44,308 bases of DNA from Desulfonatronospira sp. (lineage in GTDB: Bacteria; Desulfobacterota; Desulfovibrionia; Desulfovibrionales; Desulfonatronovibrionaceae): contig SLDX01000090.1 in the NCBI GenBank assembly GCA_007125075.1, forward strand, positions 1 through 44,308, read 5' to 3'. The first letter of the stretch is position 1. Every line of letters begins with the position of its first letter. Position numbers and translations under genes: made by a program. Below, piece by piece: positions 24,548 to 30,538 of this stretch. The notes under the pieces are model-generated. The model had not been told where the DNA came from, made no database searches, and saw nothing but the letters and a program-made list of their open reading frames with translations.

Positions 24548-25255
24548 TTAAATTTTTTCCTTGACCTGCCGATACCACAGCTCATGATGATGTCTGGCAT
24601 AGCTTTCCGGAACAACTCCGGTCACCATGGATCTGAATGCCGGCCTTTCATCCCTGGAAACTGCGGCCATATAGATGTGCACCAGCAGTCCGGCCAGGGC
24701 CAGTGCGGCAAAGAGAAAATGAATGGTCCTGGACCAGGCGACCAGAGTCACGTTATCGATGACCATGGTGGAAAGAAACATGATCACTCCGGTGATCACC
24801 AGGAATATTCCTGCTATTATGGACAGCTGGGCAAAGGCTTTCTGTCCGGCATTGTAAAATCCCTGAGGGGGTATGTCCGTGCTCATCCCGAGCCTGTTCA
24901 GGGCTTTGTCCCCCAGGGTAAGCTGAATATTTCTCTTGATTATCCAGGTAAAATCCCTGGACGGGCTTATATTGACGGCCTCTCTGACAAAGGCCAGGCT
25001 GTGCCTGAATCTTGCCAGGATATATCCCAGCATGACCACGGCCCAGAAAAGGCCCAGATACATGTGCACATTGAGCAGCATCTCCGGGCTGCCGAACAAA
25101 GCGCGCATGGCATTGGGCCACCAGGCTCCCAGGGGGTTTATGTCTCCACTTAGCAGGCCCAGTCCGGTCAGAGTCAGAATAATCCAGCAGGCGGCGTTGA
25201 ACCAGTGGATGAACATGCTGCCTCTATCGTGACGATGGATCATTTTTTCCTGCAT
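24548..25255 (-). CDS. Cytochrome b membrane subunit (FdnI/PhsC-like)
   Basis: The 235-residue protein has four transmembrane helices and four His in the positions expected for two b hemes: H17 (MFIHWFN), H64 (NVHMYLG), H179 (TIHFLF) and H193 (LVHIYM). This is the formate dehydrogenase gamma/thiosulfate reductase cytochrome b architecture, which exchanges electrons with the quinone pool across the inner membrane. It starts 4 bp after the ferredoxin-subunit gene ends, with AGGAGG about 10 bp before its ATG. With the Mo and FeS subunits it makes a periplasm-facing three-part quinone-linked oxidoreductase. Confidence 0.9.
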   Translation of the reverse strand: MQEKMIHRHDRGSMFIHWFNAACWIILTLTGLGLLSGDINPLGAWWPNAMRALFGSPEMLLNVHMYLGLFWAVVMLGYILARFRHSLAFVREAVNISPSRDFTWIIKRNIQLTLGDKALNRLGMSTDIPPQGFYNAGQKAFAQLSIIAGIFLVITGVIMFLSTMVIDNVTLVAWSRTIHFLFAALALAGLLVHIYMAAVSRDERPAFRSMVTGVVPESYARHHHELWYRQVKEKI

Positions 25256-25259
25256 ATTC

Positions 25260-26006
25260 TCAAGCCTCCTCCTGCTTTTTCTCTTCTTGTCCGGAAGAAT
25301 CCGGAGAAGTTAAAAGCTGTTTGATGAACATTGCCGCCACACCCAGTCCGGACAGTCCGACCGCGATTTTAAACAAAGGATTGACAAAACCGGTCATGGC
25401 TCTGTGCGCAGCCGGATATTTCACCTCACCGGGCCAGTCCATGGGTTCCGTGGCAGCCAGGTAATACATGTTGGGCCTGGTATCCTCGGGCTCGGTGGTG
25501 ATTTTGACTGTTTCCCTTGTCCCGAGCAGGTTGGCGGCCTCGCTTTCAGGGTCATTCAAGTCCCCGAAGATCCTGGCCTTGGTGGGACAGGTGTCCACAC
25601 AGGCCGGCTGCAGGCCCATGGCCAGACGGTCCTGACAGAAGTCGCACTTGTCCGGGACCCGCCTGACCGGATGCCTGTAGCGGGCCGAATAAGGACAGGC
25701 CACGATACAATTGCCGCATCCTATGCACAGTCCTTCATTAATCCTTACCATGCCGGTATCGTCATCCTTGTAAGTTGCTCCGCTGGGGCAGGCGTGAACA
25801 CAGGTGGGATTATCGCAGTGCATGCAGTTTCCCGGTTGAAAATGGGCATAAGCGTACTTTCCCATGGAAAAATCAGCCCGCTTCTCCTTGATCCAGTTGC
25901 GCCAGTACCCTCTTGGCAGATCATGCTGGACCTTGCAGGAAGCCATACAGGCCTTGCAGTCGATGCACACCGAAGAATCGACGACCATGGCGTATTTCTT
26001 TTTCAT
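25260..26006 (-). CDS. Four-cluster [4Fe-4S] electron-transfer subunit with C-terminal membrane anchor
   Basis: The 248-residue protein has four Cys groups for four [4Fe-4S] clusters: CIDCKACMASC near 14-24, CMHCDNPTCVHAC near 61-73, CIGCGNCIVAC near 93-103, and CDFCQ followed by CVDTC near 121-140. This is the HybA/FdnH/PsrB pattern. A single hydrophobic helix at about 205-228 and a charged tail resemble the anchor of FdnH-type subunits. It passes electrons between the Mo subunit and cytochrome b. Its ATG overlaps the Mo-subunit stop by one base (TGATG), so they are tightly coupled. No own export signal is seen; it is probably co-exported with the Tat-dependent partner. Confidence 0.92.
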   Translation of the reverse strand: MKKKYAMVVDSSVCIDCKACMASCKVQHDLPRGYWRNWIKEKRADFSMGKYAYAHFQPGNCMHCDNPTCVHACPSGATYKDDDTGMVRINEGLCIGCGNCIVACPYSARYRHPVRRVPDKCDFCQDRLAMGLQPACVDTCPTKARIFGDLNDPESEAANLLGTRETVKITTEPEDTRPNMYYLAATEPMDWPGEVKYPAAHRAMTGFVNPLFKIAVGLSGLGVAAMFIKQLLTSPDSSGQEEKKQEEA

Positions 26007-28192
26007 CAGCTCACCTTCCTTACACTGACCAGAGTTTCGTGCATGGCCGCGTTTCCTGAGATTTTATCGTGGGTATCCTTCAGTATTTCGGCTATGCTGG
26101 CGCCTTTTTTGTAAATCAGGCTCATCTGCGGAGAAAGCGAGCCGAATCCGGTGGCCATGTACACAGTCTGACTTTCTATGCCTTCATCAATTTCCAGGCG
26201 CAGCCTGTCTTTGCCTGTTTCGCTTTCAACCTCCACCAGATCGCCGTGCCCGAGTCCCAGGCGGGACGCAGGTTCGGGATGCATGTGCAGGGTGTTTTCG
26301 TCCATAAACTCGGTCAGCAGTTCATTATTGGTCCTGCTCTGGGTGAATATCGCAGTCCTGCCGACCACCAGTCTGAACTTATCCTTACCCGGGTTGTCAG
26401 GTCTGCGGTAAACGGGCATGGGATCATCTCCGCTTCTCTCGTAACGCTGGTTGTAGATTTCCTTGACGCCGCTCAGAGTTTTGAGCGGCGAGCCTGCATA
26501 GATGCCGTAGACTTTGCTCGGATTAAAGTATATCCCGTCTTTGCGCAGGATTTCCAGGGCGCCGTCCAGTCCCTCAACCTGTTTTTCCCTGTACTCGTCT
26601 ATGGTGAAATCAAAAGAGTGGCCAAAGCCCATTCTTTTGGACAGCTCCTGCACAATCCACAGCGGAGGCCTGGATTCGAACATGTCCTCCACCACCGGCT
26701 CTCTCATGAAGGCGCATGCGCAGGCTGAAGACCCCTGCAGGGGATGAACCGGGTCCTTGCGCTCCAGGAAGCTGTTGCCGGGAAGGACCACGTCGGCAAA
26801 CCAGGCTGTATCGCTCATGAAGATGTCGATGTTGACGAAGAAGTCGATGTTTTCCAGCATGCGTATTGTTTTTTGGCGATTGGGGGCGGTCTGCATGAAA
26901 TTGGTCTTAAAGGAAAACCAGCCTCGAATGGGGTAGGGCTCTTCGGATATAACCGACTCGCGCATCAGCTGAAACGACCCTATGGCATCAAACAGACCGG
27001 TGGCTTTACCGGCTTCAACCCGGTCAAAAGGATTGTCGTCATACCAGGGGATATCGTAGTATGGGGATTTCACTCCCACCTCCCTGGCGGCCAGAAGTCC
27101 TCCGGGGCGGTCCCAGTTGTCCAGAAGCACATTGGTGATGGCCATGGCCCGTCTGATCTGAGTGGAATCCTCATAATCAGAGGTTCGCCGTCCAGGATAA
27201 ACCATGGCCCTGGGGGCGGCTTCAGTGATTTCTTCGGCGATGCGACGGATATCTTCGGCCGGGATTCCGCATTCCTTTTCCGCCCATTCCGGGGGATACT
27301 TGGCCACATGCTCCACAAATTGTTCATAGCCAAATGTCTTTTCCGGACAGCAGTATCTCTCCCCCTTGACTATTTCATGGCACAAGGCCAGAAAGAAGGC
27401 CATGTCCGTACCGGGCTTTATCTTATACCACTCATGGGCCAGAGCCGCGGTCTTGGTAAATCTGGGGTCCAGGACCACAATCTTGCAGCCTTGTTTTCTG
27501 GCTTCAATCAGGTCGATGGTGTCAGGGGTGATGAAGGCTTCCAGAGGATTGGCCCCGACAATGATTATATACCTGCTGTGCAGCACGTCCGGGTAGGGCA
27601 TCTCGCCGAAGGTGTCCAGATAAGCCCTGTTCCGGCTTAAAAGGCATAAGGATTCGTGGTTGGTTATGTTGTAGGAGCCGAAGACATCTGCGAACTGTTG
27701 AACAAACCTTGACTGTGAATCCACTCCCGGAGTAAACATCACCCCGCAGCGGGTATGCTTTTCCGCGATTTCAAGCAGTTGCTCGGCAGTATAATCCAGA
27801 GCTTCCTCCCAGCTGATACGCTCCCATTTGCCTTCACCGCGCCTGCCGGTGCGTCTTAAAGGGTACTTCAGCCGGTCAGGACTGTAGATATGCTTTACAG
27901 CAGCATTGCCCCTGGCACAGATCATGCCCCTGGACTTCAGGCATTTAGGGTTGGGATCAAGTTTTTTAATCACCCCGTTCTGCTTGAGGGCGATCATGCT
28001 GCAGCGATTGAAGCACATATCACATGCCGTAAAATGAGATGTAACTTCTCCAGCCGGTCTGGATCCAGCGGCTTCAGCTTCGGGGACCAGAGTCCTGACC
28101 AGGGGGCCCTGCAACCCGGCTCCGATTGCTGCGGCAGCCAGAGAGGTCTTTAAGAACCTTCTTCTGCTAATGGGGGTCTTGCCTTCCTGCAT
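26006..28192 (-). CDS. Tat-exported molybdopterin oxidoreductase, PhsA/PsrA-type
   Basis: The 728-residue protein has a Tat signal (RRRFLK at 10-15, hydrophobic to 29). The proximal [4Fe-4S] site follows (C57, C60, C64 and probably C92 in ICARG), then the Mo-bisPGD domains and a C-terminal cofactor-binding domain. The likely Mo ligand is C183 in NHESLCLLSR, as in the PhsA/PsrA thiosulfate/polysulfide reductase branch; the Cys-His or Sec-His pair of formate dehydrogenases is absent. It should reduce, or oxidise, a small sulfur species in the periplasm, and the neighbouring rhodaneses and TusA support sulfur chemistry. The exact substrate is open. GAGGA precedes the ATG. A 13-bp hairpin separates it from the cytochrome c gene. 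Confidence 0.9.
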   Translation of the reverse strand: MQEGKTPISRRRFLKTSLAAAAIGAGLQGPLVRTLVPEAEAAGSRPAGEVTSHFTACDMCFNRCSMIALKQNGVIKKLDPNPKCLKSRGMICARGNAAVKHIYSPDRLKYPLRRTGRRGEGKWERISWEEALDYTAEQLLEIAEKHTRCGVMFTPGVDSQSRFVQQFADVFGSYNITNHESLCLLSRNRAYLDTFGEMPYPDVLHSRYIIIVGANPLEAFITPDTIDLIEARKQGCKIVVLDPRFTKTAALAHEWYKIKPGTDMAFFLALCHEIVKGERYCCPEKTFGYEQFVEHVAKYPPEWAEKECGIPAEDIRRIAEEITEAAPRAMVYPGRRTSDYEDSTQIRRAMAITNVLLDNWDRPGGLLAAREVGVKSPYYDIPWYDDNPFDRVEAGKATGLFDAIGSFQLMRESVISEEPYPIRGWFSFKTNFMQTAPNRQKTIRMLENIDFFVNIDIFMSDTAWFADVVLPGNSFLERKDPVHPLQGSSACACAFMREPVVEDMFESRPPLWIVQELSKRMGFGHSFDFTIDEYREKQVEGLDGALEILRKDGIYFNPSKVYGIYAGSPLKTLSGVKEIYNQRYERSGDDPMPVYRRPDNPGKDKFRLVVGRTAIFTQSRTNNELLTEFMDENTLHMHPEPASRLGLGHGDLVEVESETGKDRLRLEIDEGIESQTVYMATGFGSLSPQMSLIYKKGASIAEILKDTHDKISGNAAMHETLVSVRKVS

Positions 28193-28232
28193 GTTATATT
28201 CCTCGCAATTTTAATGTCTGGTCTGTCGAAGC

Positions 28233-28265
28233 ACATCATCCGGAATCTACGTTTCCGGATGATGT
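28233..28265 (-). other. Perfect 13-bp intercistronic hairpin upstream of the Mo subunit gene
   Basis: ACATCATCCGGAA (28233-28245) and TTCCGGATGATGT (28253-28265) pair completely around a 7-nt loop. The structure lies in the 86-bp gap between cytochrome c and the Mo subunit. No U-run follows on the transcribed strand, so attenuation, processing or 3'-end protection of the cytochrome message is likelier than full termination. Confidence 0.55.
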
Positions 28266-28278
28266 TCCTCTGATGCAA

Positions 28279-28614
28279 TTATCCGCACCTTTCCGGAGTG
28301 GGAGAGTCTGCCGCTCCCTGGTGCAGATAGGTGTGAATGTGTATCAGCAGTTCTTCAGATACCTCCCAATGCTCATAACATGGCAGGGCTTGAACGTTTT
28401 CAAATACCTCATTCCATTCAGCCTGACGTTTGGCGTCCGGTCCCAGGTATTCCCCGGCGGGCTCACGCTGGGGGTTTTCCATGTGACACGGCCTGCATTC
28501 CTGGCGGAAAAGAAAACGCCCCTGACGCGGGTTGCCGTCGAGCATGGCCAGGGAGATGCCTACCTGGGTGATGAAAATTGCTGCAGCCATAAAGACAATG
28601 ATCAACCTTTTCAT
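28279..28614 (-). CDS. Exported monoheme cytochrome c
   Basis: The 111-residue protein has a signal peptide (1-23) and one heme c site, C40-R-P-C43-H44. It also has candidate axial Met (M45 or others) and a short C-terminal helical part. It is a small periplasmic c-type cytochrome, first gene of the operon that continues with the Mo enzyme, so it probably carries electrons to or from that enzyme. AGGAGGAG lies directly before its ATG. The sequence around the heme (RQGRFLFRQECRPCH) resembles class I cytochromes in sulfur-reductase loci. The fold is partly inferred; the heme motif is certain. Transcription probably starts from the sigma-54 promoter near 28701-28715. Confidence 0.85.
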   Translation of the reverse strand: MKRLIIVFMAAAIFITQVGISLAMLDGNPRQGRFLFRQECRPCHMENPQREPAGEYLGPDAKRQAEWNEVFENVQALPCYEHWEVSEELLIHIHTYLHQGAADSPTPERCG

Positions 28615-28700
28615 AACTCCTCCTACAAATTTAAATTATCGGGATATCATCCCGGGATACAAAGGTCTGAGGCTCTTCTTCTTCCTTTGATCGAAACAAT

Positions 28701-28715
28701 GCACAGTACATACCA
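28701..28715 (-). promoter_or_regulatory. Candidate sigma-54 promoter of the sulfur operon
   Basis: Reading the minus strand from 28715, TGGTATG-TACT-GTGC matches the -24/-12 pattern (consensus TGGCACG-N4-TTGC), with the invariant GG and GC exactly 10 bp apart. Transcription would start near 28689, about 75 bp before the cytochrome c ATG. A sigma-54 activator gene lies divergently next to it. Confidence 0.6.
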
Positions 28716-28808
28716 GTTTTTTTTCTGCAGCTTTATTATTTGTAAAATATTGTTTTTTATAGATTTTTTATAATGATAAAAATGTAGACTGTTGCTAAAA
28801 GCAGAATG

Positions 28809-28840
28809 TATGTTTAAACATATGTTTAAACACATGTTTA
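28809..28840. promoter_or_regulatory. Tandem palindromic repeats, candidate activator-binding site
   Basis: Two copies of TATGTTTAAACA follow each other, plus a partial third (CATGTTTA), with a 12-bp period. Each full unit contains the 10-bp perfect palindrome TGTTTAAACA (28811-28820 and 28823-28832). The array is about 100-130 bp upstream of the candidate sigma-54 promoter and just before the activator gene start, the usual place for an enhancer site, and could also give autoregulation. The DNA between is very AT-rich, which would favour looping. Confidence 0.55.
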
Positions 28841-28866
28841 GGAGGGCCAACACCCGGGGTAATACG

Positions 28867-30255
28867 ATGAACAGGAAAAAATCAGTGAATTTATACTGCA
28901 GGGATATTGTGGAGATCATGCAGGAGGGGCTTCTGGTGGTTGCCGATGACGGAACAATTCAGATGGTCAATAAAGCTTTGGAAGACATCACCGGGTACAG
29001 CAGGGAAGAGCTTCTGGGTCAACCATGCACCATATTTAAATGCGATGCCTGCAAACTGATAAGGGGAGGGCCAGGCCGATCCTGGTGCAAGCTCTTTAAG
29101 CACAGGGAACAGATAAAGCGAAAATGTCATCTGGCGCGAAAAGACGGATCATATGTTACGGCTATAAAGACCGCCACGGTTTTATGCGATGAACAGGGCC
29201 AGACCCTGGGAGCGGTAGAGATTGTCACCGACATTTCCGAGCTTGACAGGATGGACAGGGAGCTCAAGCAGCTTTCCAGGGTTCTGGATGAAGAATCCAC
29301 TTTTCAGGGCATGGTTGGCCGTTCGTCCCGGATGAAAAATGTTTTTGAACTCGTGGAGAAGGCTGCTCAGAGCGATTTTCCGGTATTCATCAGCGGTGAA
29401 TCAGGCACGGGCAAAGAGCTCGTGGCTCAGGCCATTCACAAGCTCAGTCCGCGCACGCATCAGCCCTATATGCAGGTGAATTGTGCCGCTCTTAATGAAT
29501 CACTTCTGGAAAGCGAACTTTTCGGGCACGTCAAGGGGGCATTCACCGGAGCTATGCAGCACCGCAAAGGCCGTTTCGAAGCCGCAGACAAGGGCTCGAT
29601 CTTTCTTGATGAAATCGGCGATCTGCCCATGTCCACGCAGGTAAAACTGCTCAGGGTCCTGGAAACCAAGTCTTTTGAACGCGTAGGAGAGAACAGGACT
29701 GTTTCCGTTGATCTGCGTTTAATAACCGCGACAAACAAGAATCTGCCTGAGCTGATATCCGCGGGCAGATTCAGGGAAGATCTATTTTACCGCATCAACG
29801 TCATTCCCGTCATTCTCCCTCCTTTAAGGGAAAGAAAAGAAGACATTCCGCATCTGGCTGAATTTTTTATTCAAAGGCTGTCCAGGAAAAACAATAAAAA
29901 CATAAAAGGGATCAATCCTGAGGCGATGCGCATTTTCATGCAGTACTCCTGGCCTGGAAATGTCAGGGAAATGAAAAGCGCCCTGGAGTACAGCTATGTC
30001 CTGACAGTTGGCCCGATGATCCGGCCTGAACACCTCCCCGAAAACATGCTCAAAGGTGCACAACCGCAGACGGTTCAGCGTCAGGCAGAGGGCATAAGCG
30101 ACATGCAGCAGCAGAAACAGGAGCTGATCAAAGCGCTTAAGCAGAGCAGGGGCAACAAGTCCCAGGCGGCCAGAGCGCTTGGCATCAACCGGGTGACCGT
30201 ACTCAACAGAATGCGCAAGTTCGGAATTGATCTGCAAAAAGATGTTGTTTACTGA
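28867..30255 (+). CDS. Sigma-54-dependent activator with Cys-rich PAS domain
   Basis: From ATG 28867 the protein has 462 residues. The PAS domain (about 12-130) contains an unusual Cys cluster: C54, C59, C62, C74 and C87 around CTIFKCDAC, suggesting a metal, Fe-S or thiol sensor. The AAA+ domain follows, with GESGTGKE and an intact GAFTGA loop, Walker B FLDEIGD and an arginine finger. A C-terminal Fis-type helix-turn-helix is at about 425-460 (NKSQAARALGINRVTV). The frame continues upstream through the tandem repeats (a TTG at 28792), giving a repetitive MFKHMFKH peptide; this is probably regulatory DNA, so the later ATG was chosen. There is no receiver domain. It likely controls the divergent sulfur operon. 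Confidence 0.85.
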   Translation: MNRKKSVNLYCRDIVEIMQEGLLVVADDGTIQMVNKALEDITGYSREELLGQPCTIFKCDACKLIRGGPGRSWCKLFKHREQIKRKCHLARKDGSYVTAIKTATVLCDEQGQTLGAVEIVTDISELDRMDRELKQLSRVLDEESTFQGMVGRSSRMKNVFELVEKAAQSDFPVFISGESGTGKELVAQAIHKLSPRTHQPYMQVNCAALNESLLESELFGHVKGAFTGAMQHRKGRFEAADKGSIFLDEIGDLPMSTQVKLLRVLETKSFERVGENRTVSVDLRLITATNKNLPELISAGRFREDLFYRINVIPVILPPLRERKEDIPHLAEFFIQRLSRKNNKNIKGINPEAMRIFMQYSWPGNVREMKSALEYSYVLTVGPMIRPEHLPENMLKGAQPQTVQRQAEGISDMQQQKQELIKALKQSRGNKSQAARALGINRVTVLNRMRKFGIDLQKDVVY

Positions 30256-30538
30256 AACGTGAGCTGAACGAGGAGCAAATTATTTCATTGCAGTTTCCTG
30301 TCACTTGGCTTCCTCTTTTAAGGCTGGTAAAAATTGACTTGATCATCTGCTTATGTACATGTAAGCGGATTTCACGGATGTTTAACCTGAGTTTAAACTT
30401 AAATAGTAGCTTTTGTCTAAAGATGTTTCTCAATGGCTGGACATAATTGCTTAAATGAAAAAGCAGGAGTCCATTACAGGCATCTTCCATCTTATTTTCA
30501 GTGATATTTTCTTTCCACCTACTTCAGGGTAAACAAAC

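Noticed and set aside
26744-27640. 298-codon plus-strand frame opposite the molybdopterin subunit
   Set aside because: It is antisense to conserved coding sequence and shows no family features.
28792-28866. N-terminal extension of the sigma-54 activator from a TTG
   Set aside because: The encoded repeat MFKHMFKH arises from the palindromic DNA repeats. AGGAGG at 28840-28845 is too far from any start codon that follows. The later ATG gives a normal PAS N terminus.
30256-30538. Sigma-54 promoter before the GGDEF/HD-GYP gene
   Set aside because: The only TGGC-like site near 30432 has GG and GC 12 or 8 bp apart rather than 10.
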